Made by a program: the position numbers and the translations under genes. Positions 25,062 through 35,638 of a DNA stretch of 64,000 nucleotides are shown one piece after another; the stretch's first letter is position 1, and each line of letters begins with the position of its first letter. The notes beneath the pieces were generated by a model. The model did not search any database, was not told where the DNA came from, and saw only the letters and a list, made by a program, of their open reading frames with translations. The DNA comes from Amoebidium appalachense (taxonomy: Eukaryota; Ichthyosporea). The DNA lies in contig CAVNZM010000001.1 in the NCBI GenBank assembly GCA_963693365.1, positions 10,478,001 through 10,542,000 on the forward strand, written 5' to 3'.

Positions 25062-25149
25062 ATGAAAACTACTCCGGGACGTGTGTTGCCTCTAGGGGGA
25101 CATCCCCTTGGACGAAAGTGAACCTGCAATGGTTGTAAACCACGGCAAG
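25062..25149. repeat. Short dispersed repeat D, copy 1
   Basis: About 88 bases nearly identical to 32326-32412 (CTATGAAAACTACTCCGGGA through AATGGTTGTAAACCACGG). In the second copy this block is fused to GTTTTATTTGTGG-type sequence that here lies about 260 bases away, at the end of the 25407-25565 exon. No ends or coding function were found. Confidence 0.7.
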
Positions 25150-25406
25150 CCCCCAGTCATCAATTTATTGATCTGTGAGGTCCTTGTGCCCAAAAAACGG
25201 GGGAAGTCTTCGCCCCATGAAAAAACAGCACGTATGTGTGGATCAATGGGGGTTGAGTGTGGGTGTAGGTGGGTGGGTGAAAAGAAAATATAGCTGTAAG
25301 GGCTGTAGGTGCTCAACACAGAAGATGTGTTTGTAGCTTGCTGATCTGCTAAAAACTGTCGTGCTTATATACCTAAGCCTACCGATCCGAGCCAATCAAA
25401 AAATAT

Positions 25407-25565
25407 TTATGTCAATAAATTCCACAAATAAAACCAAGACGCACCCGTGGGTGCCATGCGCACGTGGCTGTAAGTTCTCTGCACGAGGAAGGTCAGGGCC
25501 ACCAGGCTGTCGTCTTCGATCACAACATCCTCCGGGCTGACCCCCAAATAGCTCAAGATGTTCGT
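25407..25565 (-). CDS. Last exon of a minus-strand gene, unrecognised
   Basis: On the minus strand a strong acceptor (CCTTTTTTTTCAG) is followed by 52 codons and TAA. The peptide starts TNILSYLGVSPEDVVIEDDS, continues LVALTFLVQRTYSHVRM, and ends SWFYLWNLLT. The acidic and hydrophobic spacing looks like genuine globular protein. Upstream exons would lie above 25580 but none was identified with confidence. The last nine codons match repeat D sequence at 32295-32325, so the C terminus may have been captured from a repeat, or the true coding end may lie earlier. A donor-like GGT at the junction is weak. Confidence 0.6.
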   Translation of the reverse strand, partial: TNILSYLGVSPEDVVIEDDSLVALTFLVQRTYSHVRMAPTGASWFYLWNLLT

Positions 25566-25982
25566 CTGAAAAAAAAGGGTGAGATAACATTAATTCTTAT
25601 AAATTGTTAAACTGGGTTTTGCCAGGGCAGGGCGTTTTTAGTTGTATCTGAGTAGGCTCCGGGGAATTTTGCACCTTTTGTCGGCAGCGTATTTTCATAC
25701 TATACTGAATGCCCACTCTGAACGTGTTCACTTTTAATGGTAATTGCTACATACGCTTTTGGGCGCAATACAACCTATGATTGAAAGGCAACGTCGGCAA
25801 TGTGCCTCTATACAGCCGCTGATGGCAAGGTGGTTCAACGGTGCTGCATATTAAAGAAGGGAATCCAGCCGTTAATGTATAAATTGAAATTAGCATGGTG
25901 CCGCATTTAAATATGATATCAGTCTAGATCACATAGTTTGGTTCTGAACATCGAAGAGCCCCCCCCCCCTCCCCCCTCCCCC

Positions 25983-26386
25983 TGTTGGAAGTAGAGTCCG
26001 CTGTGACTAGGGTCGTCGTGGCGCGCTTGGGCGCTGACCCGTTTTTTACTGCTTTCAGTGTGTTAACTCCATGACTGAACTCCATGACTTAACTCCATGA
26101 CTTAACTCCATGTCTGCACCTGGCAGAGACGTGGCTTATATACCCGTGGGGCAGCAGTCTGGAATGTAATCCGGATGCCAGGCGCTAATCGGATTGGTTA
26201 CTTTCATTTAGAGATCTCTGGGACCAGTGAACCAATCGTTTGCAGTCAAAACACAATTGGCAACATTCCTCAACTATGCAGATGTGCATGTGGTGATCGA
26301 GTGTCAGCGTGTGTCTGTGTACACGGAACCAATTGTAAAGCTAACATACACATATTGTGGAGTGAGCGTAAGTCTGCACTCCAACA
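25983..26386 (-). repeat. TRIM LTR 1 (404 bp)
   Basis: By eye identical to LTR 3. It contains a 13-bp minisatellite (ACTGAACTCCATG variants), several CCAAT-type motifs and, on the minus strand, TATATAA at 26136-26142, consistent with transcription in the minus direction. Confidence 0.9.
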
Positions 26387-26591
26387 CCCCTACCCAATTG
26401 GAGAAGTGTACACACCACTAGAGAAGAGAGAGTGAGTGTGGCTGCTTGCAGGGTAGACCGGGGTGTGCATTCCACTGTGGTGCGTGCCCCGCCAATGAAG
26501 TGGAATACTTGACGTTGATGTCGCAGGCTGCTGCGGATGGAGTTTGTGGAAGCGAAAGTCTCTAATGAAGTTAGAGGCCGCGGTGTCGTGT

Positions 26592-26605
26592 CTGGGCCCA
26601 TAACC
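26592..26605 (-). other. TRIM primer-binding site 1
   Basis: Complement of CTGGGCCCATAACC, nucleotides about 26-39 of eukaryotic initiator tRNA-Met, one base from LTR 2. This is the internal-tRNA priming site known from Drosophila copia. Confidence 0.85.
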
Positions 26606-26606
26606 C

Positions 26607-27062
26607 TGTTGGAAGTAGAGTCCGCTGTGACTAGGGTCGTCGTGGCGCGCTTGGGCGCTGACCCGTTTTTTACTGCTTTCAGTGTGTTAACTCCATGACT
26701 GAACTCCATGACTGAACTCCATGACTGAACTCCATGACTGAACTCCATGACTTAACTCCATGACTTAACTCCATGACTGAACTCCATGTCTGCACCTGGC
26801 AGAGACGTGGCTTATATACCCGTGGGGCAGCAGTCTGGAATGTAATCCGGATGCCAGGCGCTAATCGGATTGGTTACTTTCATTTAGAGATCTCTGGGAC
26901 CAGTGAACCAATCGTTTGCAGTCAAAACACAATTGGCAACATTCCTCAACTATGCAGATGTGCATGTGGTGATCGAGTGTCAGCGTGTGTCTGTGTACAC
27001 GGAACCAATTGTAAAGCTAACATACACATATTGTGGAGTGAGCGTAAGTCTGCACTCCAACA
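26607..27062 (-). repeat. TRIM LTR 2 (456 bp)
   Basis: Same as LTR 1 and 3 but 52 bp longer, accounted for by four extra copies of the 13-bp ACTGAACTCCATG unit. Confidence 0.9.
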
Positions 27063-27269
27063 CCCCTACCCAATTGGAGAAGTGTACACACCACTGTAGA
27101 GAAGAGAGAGTGAGTGTGGCTGCTTGCAGGGTAGACCGGGGTGTGCATTCCACTGTGGTGCGTGCCCCGCCAATGAAGTGGAATACTTGACGTTGATGTC
27201 GCAGGCTGCTGCGGATGGAGTTTGTGGAAGCGAAAGTCTCTAATGAAGTTAGAGGCCGCGGTGTCGTGT

Positions 27270-27283
27270 CTGGGCCCATAACC
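27270..27283 (-). other. TRIM primer-binding site 2
   Basis: Second copy of the 14-base initiator-tRNA-Met complement, one base from LTR 3. Confidence 0.85.
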
Positions 27284-27284
27284 C

Positions 27285-27688
27285 TGTTGGAAGTAGAGTC
27301 CGCTGTGACTAGGGTCGTCGTGGCGCGCTTGGGCGCTGACCCGTTTTTTACTGCTTTCAGTGTGTTAACTCCATGACTGAACTCCATGACTTAACTCCAT
27401 GACTTAACTCCATGTCTGCACCTGGCAGAGACGTGGCTTATATACCCGTGGGGCAGCAGTCTGGAATGTAATCCGGATGCCAGGCGCTAATCGGATTGGT
27501 TACTTTCATTTAGAGATCTCTGGGACCAGTGAACCAATCGTTTGCAGTCAAAACACAATTGGCAACATTCCTCAACTATGCAGATGTGCATGTGGTGATC
27601 GAGTGTCAGCGTGTGTCTGTGTACACGGAACCAATTGTAAAGCTAACATACACATATTGTGGAGTGAGCGTAAGTCTGCACTCCAACA
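27285..27688 (-). repeat. TRIM LTR 3 (404 bp)
   Basis: Matches LTR 1 by eye over its full length and runs directly into poly-C at 27689. Confidence 0.9.
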
Positions 27689-27768
27689 CCCCCCCCCCCC
27701 CCCCCCCCTCCCCCCGCCCCCCCTCCCCCCTCCCCACACACACATGACTGCCCCCCCCCCCCCCTCCC

Positions 27769-27806
<38 letters not shown>

Positions 27807-28460
27807 CGCCCCGCCCCGTTGTCCCCCTACACACACATGCACACATGCAAACACAACGTGCACTTTCAGAGACTGCAGAATTTTCTCGGTGATGTTGGCA
27901 TATTATCACCAGACACTATGCCTACATCCCCCATCCCCCCCCCCCCCCCCCCCCCCCCCCCTCCCCCCCCCCCCTCCCCCCTTCCCCCCGGTCCCTCCTG
28001 TCCTTCCAGTCACCGTGTGTATTGAAATACTCCCCCCCCTCCCCCCTCCCCTCCCCCCCCCCATACCTCTCCCCTATCCCCTCATTGGAGGCGAAACCCC
28101 CACCCCCTCTACAGGCGAAACCCCCCCTGGCTTTCCCACCATATACGCAGCCTCCCCCTCCCCCCTGTTTTCCCATGTGCGATCCCGCGCCCCTCCCCCC
28201 CCCCCCCCCCCCCCCTCCCCCCCGATGTGCAACACACGCGCAGCCCTTTCCCCCTCCACCCGTTTTCTCCTTGTGCAACCCCCCCCCCCCCCCCCCCCCC
28301 TCACTGGGTGCTGACGATCCTTCCCCCCCCCCCCCCCCCCCCCCCCCTTGCCCCCACCACAAACAAAAACAAACAAACAAAAAAAAAAAAAAAACCTGGT
28401 CCCCACCATCGAGTAGCTTGGAAAAAAAAAAAAATGTGTGTGTAGGGGGGGGGGGGGGGG
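27689..28460. repeat. C-rich low-complexity region ending in A and G runs
   Basis: Successive C runs (for example 27689-27709, 27751-27805, 27937-27960, 28195-28215, 28279-28300, 28323-28347), then A-rich sequence and a G run at 28445-28460. Confidence 0.95.
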
Positions 28461-28468
28461 TACAAACA

Positions 28469-28606
<138 letters not shown>

Positions 28607-29353
28607 AACGGGATATCTCAACGAAATGATATTGTAAGGTATATTGATATATGAACCTCGGCCTCGTGCATTGCATGGCCGTGGGTTGAGTAGTACCATT
28701 AATGTGTATAGGTATATATATCCGATAATAATCCCAGGAAGAGCAGATTTTGATAGCCGAATATCTAAGCGATACATTTTTTGGTATCGAGCAAGAGAGG
28801 CGCCTCAGTTTATGGATGGACCCTTTTTCAGTAGCTAACTGGTAAATATATCTGATGTTTTCTAGGGTGGTGGTCCCTCTCTAGCTACGCGGCAGATTTG
28901 CGCCACATATTATACCATATAAATAGATTTTCTCGAACATCAAGTTTTCATCACAATGCTGTTGTCTGCGATGAGATCTCGTAGGGGCCACTTTTGCGCT
29001 CGATCTCAGTAGTTTCCAACGATTTTATACCAGTTTGCTAAAAACTTGTAGGGAAAGTACAAAAACGCAATACCACACCAACCCCTCCCCCTCCTCACCC
29101 TCCTCTTTGTAGTGTGCTTTGCACCTTTTACTGTGTATGTGAATGGACCGGATTCGAACCCAATCCAGCAAGACAACCCCCAACAACGAGCAACCCACAA
29201 AAGACGGCCGAGTGTTCACGGTAGGGAACCTTGATGGGTGGTGAGTCGTTCTCGTTGATGGTGATGACGGTGCCGACGGGAATGGGAGTGGCCTTGGGGT
29301 GGGCATCGTTGAGGTTGAAGTCTCTGACGATGTCGTTGATGTAGGACTGTTGA

Positions 29354-29392
29354 AGCAGAGTAGCGCAGTGGAAGCGTGCTGGGCCCATAACC
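29354..29392 (+). other. 39-nt copy of initiator tRNA-Met 5' half
   Basis: The plus strand reads like nucleotides 1-39 of eukaryotic initiator tRNA-Met (AGCAGAGTAGCGCAGTGG, then AAGCGTGCTGGGCCCATAACC, including the CAT anticodon), ending exactly at the LTR. From memory of animal initiator tRNA it differs at about two positions. There is no 3' half, so this is not a tRNA gene. Confidence 0.85.
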
Positions 29393-30124
29393 TGTTGTTT
29401 TGTGTGGGTAAACGGAGAAGCAGAGAGCACAGATGGGTGTTATGTTATACACAACACAGAGACACACGGGAGAAACACAACCGGAGAGGTGGAACGATTT
29501 CTGGAACCATAGGAAATGAATACGACTGCTTGATATTTATTCCAAGATGAAGTCCCTTTTATACTTGGGAATGGGAAAACGATAAACCAATGAAAAGAAC
29601 GAAAACTCTATTTTCCAATCAGAAAGACGAAAACTATGAGTGTAAAATATATCGATCGAAATGTCTGTCGACACATAGAATATAAAATGCAATCCTCTAA
29701 TGAAAGAAACTTCTAATAAAAGCACGGAAACATTTAACAAAATGAAACCACTTATGTAACTATTAGTTCACATCATACATTTATACATGTTCTTATCATA
29801 ACACGTCTAAATATAATTATTCCTAATAGTTGGAGAACATAGCACAATGCTACGTCGTGAGAAAGGAATGGGAAAGGAATGTAAGTTACTATATTTGGGA
29901 AAATACAAACGAGATCTGATTGGATGACATATTTAGATATTGACACAAACGACAATACGTGTGCGCGAGCTAAGTATGTCGATACGTACACAGATCTAAG
30001 ATATCGGTGTACACGGAAACAGAAAGGAAAGAAAGAAAGGAAGAAAGGAAAAGGAAAAGGAAACAAACTACAACAAACTAATAAACAAATACAAAACTCA
30101 ACTTCTAAGTCTTGCTATGAATCA
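29393..30124 (-). repeat. Copia family A LTR, second copy
   Basis: Starts TGTTGTTTTGTGTGGG and follows 2067-2803 with high identity through TCTAAGTCTTGCT. The final bases diverge or are truncated near 30124. Confidence 0.8.
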
Positions 30125-30136
30125 TGGGAAAATAAC

Positions 30137-30600
30137 CCCCCCCCCCCCCCTCCTCTCCTTTCCTTCTCCCCCCCCCCCCAACACCTCTCCTTTCCTTCCC
30201 CCCCACCCTCACCCCCCCCACCTCCCCCGCTTCCCCCCGCCTGCCTGGGGGCCCCGCATGTGCGCATACGTGAGGGAGCCAGAAGCCTCTAAACAAAACC
30301 TCATTTCAAGTGCACACGGCGTATTGAAAAGTGTGCAGCTATCCACCAGCATAGGTGTTGTAGGAGGCACCTGTGCATTTTTTACTGTTGTTGTTTCGGG
30401 GGGTAGGGGGTGGGGGGGGGGGGGGGGTTGGGGGGGGGGTTGGGGGGATGCTGTTTATCACCGACACAGGTTTGACTTGGAGGCTGTGCCGGGGCTAAAA
30501 AGAGAAAAGTTCGTCTTGGAATTGTCTAGACGTTGAGACCAGTCCACCCCCCCCCCCCCCTCCAACCTCCCCCTCCCCCCCCCCCCCCCCCCCTTCCCCC
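30137..30600. repeat. C-rich and G-rich tracts in duplication copy 2
   Basis: C-rich block at 30137-30240, G/T-rich block at 30400-30447 and C-rich block at 30546-30600, in the same order as tracts at 12317-12750 of copy 1 but with different lengths. Confidence 0.85.
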
Positions 30601-30777
30601 GGGACCCCCACGCCGGAGAGAAAAAAGGCACCTTACTAACGGACCACAAGCTTCCCTACTATGTCAACCGGATACGAAGTTGCTCTCGTAATTGATAGAA
30701 TCGCCGTGCATTGGAGTATCACGGGGACTATAGGGTACCGGCTTACTAAGTTAACTTACCTCCATTTACTCCACGCA

Positions 30778-31063
<286 letters not shown>

Positions 31064-32294
31064 CCAACGGGAGAGAATAGTTTGCCGGATGAAGGCCCTA
31101 GGTATCATAGGAAACCGCATCACGCAAACCGTTATAAGACAAATTATTCAATTGATACTTATTTCACCAAAATAAAAACATAAACTTGGCAAAAAACATA
31201 ACCCGATGTGTGTATGGGCCCTCAAAAGGGGGGCTGGCGCCCCCCAAACCCCCACTAGAGGCCTTAATGTCGCTCGGAGATCAAATCGTTCTCCCCTGAT
31301 TTTACGTGATCAATTCGTGGTTTGTCCAATCAGAAGCAAAGGGACTATCGCCCAATGAACATCTGTGACGGACGTGGTTTATGGGGTGGGAGGGGGAGGG
31401 AAAGTGGCCGGGGGGAGGGGGGAGGGGGGGAGCGGGAGGGGGGAGGGGAGAAAGGGAAGGCAAGGGAATTATCGGGAATGGTATGGAGGGGTGGGGATGG
31501 GTTGGGAAAGTAATAGGAGGTATAGTATGCACCTAGTTCTACACACACACAGGCTGTGTGAGGATACACAGCTCGCACACACTGGGTCCCCACACAAATT
31601 CATGTATCATACAGTAGATACTCGCACACAGTTGTGTTGTTCACCAACACAGTAGCCACACTGGGTCCCCACACAAATTCTTTTATCATACAGTACAGTA
31701 GATACTCGCACACAGTTGTGTTGTTCACCAACACAGCAGCCAAATGAGCAAGTATATTCTTATTGTTCGAGTAATTTCCGTTTACCGGCCCGGGGTTTTG
31801 ACGCCTTGCTGCAGTGTGTGTTTCATCTTTTTTTCCCCCCTGAAGACTGCATATGAAAAAGCAATTTAGACAATTTTAGACATGTTCAGGCTCAAACAGA
31901 TCTCTGGACAGACTTGTTCACGATCAAAGTTATAGTGGCTCAGTGAAATTTGGATTGAATATCTCCGAAAATATATCTCTCGACATAATGTATAAAATAA
32001 AAAAAAAGAACGGGTGCACAAAACTTTTTGTTCGTGCTGATGTTCTTTGAATCTTCGTCTCTGTGAGGACAATGGAGCAAGGAGAGGACCAAAGGGTGGT
32101 TCATGGGACGGCATGTGGGAGGTGGTGGTGTATGTGCAGTGTGTGTGTATCTGCGCGCGCGCGTGTGTGTGTGTATGTGTGTGTGTGTGCATGCGTGCAT
32201 GTCACACGGCATGCGTGCGTGAGCACGTGTGTGTGCATGTGTGGTTATGTAGATACCGAACACCCATCCTACGTGTTTACCCACAAAAAAAAAT

Positions 32295-32412
32295 TTATGT
32301 CAATAAATTCCACAAATAAAACCTCTATGAAAACTACTCCGGGACGTGTGTTGCCTCTAGGGGGACATCCCCATGGACGAAAGTGACCCTGCAATGGTTG
32401 TAAACCACGGCG
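32295..32412. repeat. Short dispersed repeat D, copy 2 (fused arrangement)
   Basis: TTATGTCAATAAATTCCACA (as at 25407-25430) is fused to the CTATGAAAACTACTCC block (as at 25062-25149). The two parts are separate and in the opposite order at 25 kb. Confidence 0.7.
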
Positions 32413-32937
32413 CAAGAGCAGTATGCTTGCTCCAAAGGTTTCAATTAAGAATAGAGGCGAATACACGTTTGGTAGTGGCAGCAATGGAAGCCGGGCGAAG
32501 TCGAGTATAGGTTTAGGTTTATCATCCCGGAACATGGGGTAGTTGACAGATGTCCTAAAGACGTCTGCACTCACTCTACAGGATGTCTATGAGAGATACC
32601 GATACTTTATTATATAGATGTGTGTAGGATGCATTATACACGCAAGTAAGTTGACATAAGGCGCTCGTGGGATGGGCGGGTAGATATGTTAAAGATATAC
32701 TGCGGAGATCTTAGTACAATCTTTATCCTCTCTTAATCCCGTATGTACCATGCAACATGTGCGAAACGAACTGATTGCATTAGAATGTTGTCAGGATATC
32801 TCACAGCTAGGCAGTGGATTATCTAAAGAGATCTTTGGAGAGTTCTTTTGTAGCGCTATTGGCCATCCAGATTATATCTTCAAGACAGGCCATGTCTGTG
32901 CGTGTGATGTGCTAACGCAATCTTAGGCAAGTATTGG
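32413..32937. other. Interval without a supported gene
   Basis: AT-rich, with no low-complexity run and no convincing exon. Confidence 0.4.
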
Positions 32938-33862
32938 TGTTAGATTGTATAAGTATTTGGGATGTAAGCAGAGACACAGTGGTGCAGTGTGAAAACACCA
33001 CAGACACACACAACAACAAAACACGGAACGATCGGAGCAGTGTACACAACAGACATCAATGTTTAGACACGACTGAACTGAATTTATTCTGATCTTCGAA
33101 TAAATACCTGAAATTCCTCTAAGTCCAATCCATACATGATTTCCGACCAGTCGGAAATCAGATCTATCTCTAATAGAAACCAATCACTAAGAACCAATTG
33201 CTTTCCGAGAGATCCGGTACGCGGAGACGCACACGATAGGACACAGACACTAGTTAAGGTCAACTCGTGTCATCATCAAGGAAGTTCTAACCTATCACAT
33301 ACTACAAAGACTCAGACATATCACACTTAACCTTGATGATTGGTTAAAGCCCGGCAACACATGAAAACTAAAGTAAATTAATGAAGTCTAAACACACATG
33401 CTATTCTAAGTGTAGCCTAAGTGTGTTACCGTCCAATGAACACGTATTAGGTAACACAAATCTACCTAACATATATTAGTAGAAAAGAAATACGATTATA
33501 CACATGAAGACAAAGAGAGAAAGAAAAGAAAATAAGGAAGGAGAAGGAGGAAGGAAAAGAGAGCACAGATCAACAAACAAGATAGTAATAGCATAACTAT
33601 AACCAGAGATATTTATGTACACACGAACATGTACACGTCTCTCCCTGAGTGGGTGGATCCGTGTACACACATATAAATATTCTAATTGATATTACAATAC
33701 ACGATTAGAGCCGATACAACACGATTACAAGTATTCAAGCATATCGGAGATCGATGCTTCACTTTACATAATAGGAGTGTGGCATATACACTAAGCATAT
33801 GAACTGAAACATAACACAAACTGAGAAGATCTTACCATATGTAGATACTACGTATTACAACA
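32938..33862 (-). mobile_element. Solo LTR of copia family B
   Basis: 925 bp, starts TGTTAGATTGTATAAG and ends ATTACAACA in plus coordinates, homologous to the LTRs at 42472 and 48292. It is flanked by a perfect 5-bp target duplication, ATTGG, at 32933-32937 and 33863-33867. No internal sequence remains, the expected result of recombination between the two LTRs of a full element. Confidence 0.93.
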
Positions 33863-34222
33863 ATTGGTGATACCTTTCTGCGATCTTCACGCCCTATTTG
33901 GGGTAGCTTAAAGATGTTCAGAGTTGCAATTAGGTATTGTGTTAGGAATACTTTAGGACCTCTTTAAGGGTTTAATGGGATCGATTTTGATGATCTTTAA
34001 GTGTTCCCTGGGATATAAAAGCAAAGCACGTATCGCTATCCTCAGCCACGGCCTCTTGACCACCCGGTCAATGCCGATTACCCAGGACCACGATCCGTGA
34101 TGCGCGGGTTAGCTCAATATATACGGCGGGAAAAGGGATTGCGCATTTGATTGTGGGATGGATCACTCCAACTTGTTTTTGATTGGTTGCTTTTTAGGAT
34201 CGAGTTTCACACTGCATTCACA

Positions 34223-34372
34223 ATGAAGGCGTCACAAGGTACGCTTTTATTGAAACATGAAACAAGAAGGCGTCGTGCAGGTGCGCGCGAGGCGTTGATA
34301 GCCAATGGAAACAAAGATTTACTGGAGGAGTGCAAAACAGAATCCGAAGCACTGTTATCATTACAATCATGA
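34223..34372 (+). CDS. Short 49-codon ORF, doubtful
   Basis: Begins MKASQGTLLLKHETRRRRAG and continues with an acidic helix-like stretch (KDLLEECKTESEALLSLQS) to a stop. It lies just upstream of the non-LTR element. GTAAGTAA follows the stop. It could be a host exon remnant or part of the element's flank. No family is recognised. Confidence 0.25.
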   Translation: MKASQGTLLLKHETRRRRAGAREALIANGNKDLLEECKTESEALLSLQS

Positions 34373-34402
34373 TCTGTCTAATGTAAGTAAAACTGGGGCT
34401 AA

Positions 34403-35638
34403 CCCAACCACCCACACACGCCAACCTTTCACACTTTTGTTACAACCTTACGCCTGACTCTTCCATCTATAGTACAAGAACACCGCACGGACTGGGGGGC
34501 AGCCTCTGGTCCTTGCACCTTACACGTACACCACAACCTACACCCACCACTGTCAGACCACCTACCTATAGTCTTTCGCACTACACTTAGCCTTTCTACG
34601 CCGTCACCACAACACACTTACAGACTTAACGTACGCGAACTTAAAAGCCAGCGCGGCCAAGCAGACAGTCGCTTCTTTTTCCAGACGGTGCAACGGAGTC
34701 TATTATCGCTTGTGCGTGATGGACGCCAAACCCCGCTACGCACCGACCAGACCTTCATCGATAGCGTCTGGTCTACAGTACGAGAAACCTTGTGGGACAT
34801 GGGTGAATATGCCTGTTTAGGTGCCCAAGTTTACCCACAAGCACGAATTACACACAATCACGGCCCTCGAGCGGAGGCTGCCTTACGTAAGCCTCTACCG
34901 TATCACATGCTATTGGGTAATATTCGGAAGATTGATTGCGCCGATCATTCGATTCGAATAACGGCCGACCCGTCATCCGACCCGGAAGCTGCAACCGATT
35001 CCTTTTACGGCACCCTGTTTAAACGTAACCCGACATGTACGGCCACGGACCTGGGGCAGGCGCCCCCTCCTGTTTTTTTTCCACCCTCCGACACAGCACC
35101 ACCCCCACACAGTGTCAAGGCGTGGCCAGCGGGGCCGGCTGAGTTTGGGGCTGAACTGGGGGAACTTTTTACCCCAGATGCGGTATGGCAGTTAGTCTCC
35201 CCGTCCCGCAAAGTGTGCGGGCCGGACGGCATCCCTATGGCACTACTTAAGATATTCATCCCACCCCGACCCGAGAAAGACGAAAAGCGTGGCCCGCCGC
35301 CACCACTTACATGTATTTGTAGCGAATTGTTTAGCTGGTATTGTGATGTCGGTAAAGTGCCCTCGGAGTGGCTAGCCACCATAGTGTTTCCCATCAAGAA
35401 AACGGTTGCACGGGGTCCCATTCACGAATTTCGCCCTATCACCCTTACGTCCGATTTTCGCCGATTATTCGAAAGTGGCCTTTTACAGGCCTTTTCCCGT
35501 AACCCCACCCTTAAGCAGGCTTCCCAGCTGAGCCCTCTTCAGGCGGCATTTCGGCATCGACACTCATGTTACGCACAAATCCTCACTCTACATAATGCAA
35601 CTCAAAGATACCGAGCACCTCGTATTTATCGATTTTAA
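34403..35638 (+). pseudogene. Non-LTR pol, first frame (endonuclease end, RT N-terminal half)
   Basis: Open from just after a stop at 34400-34402. Contains the SDHLPI endonuclease motif, then RT blocks CGPDGIPMALLK, VPSEWLATIVFPIKK, FRPITLTSDFRRLFE and LSPLQAAFRHRHSCYAQILT. The frame runs out near 35638. The natural continuation is in the frame opening at about 35595, so a single-base indel separates the two halves. Confidence 0.85.

Larger units (their letters stand above)
25983..27688 (-). mobile_element. Tandem TRIM-like miniature LTR retroelement (LTR-int-LTR-int-LTR)
   Basis: Three LTRs (25983-26386, 26607-27062, 27285-27688) alternate with two non-coding internal regions of about 220 bp. 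Each LTR starts TGTTGGA and ends TCCAACA, a perfect 7-bp inverted terminus. Reading the minus strand, each internal region begins one base after the LTR with GGTTATGGGCCCAG, the initiator-tRNA-Met half primer site. It ends in a purine-rich GGGTAGGGG before the next LTR. There is no gag or pol. Poly-C flanks both outer ends, so the target duplication is C-only and cannot be sized. Confidence 0.88.
29181..30126 (-). mobile_element. Aberrant copia family A product: LTR + tRNA half + RT fragment
   Basis: Read on the minus strand: an LTR (30124 to 29393), a 39-nt copy of the 5' half of initiator tRNA-Met (29392-29354), then an RT segment (29358-29181) homologous to 4140-4340 of the family A element. 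The other duplication copy lacks this block. There GACAACC runs straight into poly-C at about 12312, so the empty site is known. AACCC-type sequence flanks both sides and may be the target duplication, but adjoining C runs make this uncertain. The RT segment cannot code beyond a few dozen residues. Confidence 0.85.

Noticed and set aside
26175-27747. Three near-identical 86-180 codon ORFs (MPGANRIGYFHLEI...)
   Set aside because: They lie inside the three LTR copies, antisense to the element, so their repetition reflects the LTR, not a conserved gene.
29354-29392. A tRNA gene
   Set aside because: Only the 5' half of initiator tRNA-Met is present, ending exactly at an LTR; there is no T arm or acceptor 3' strand.
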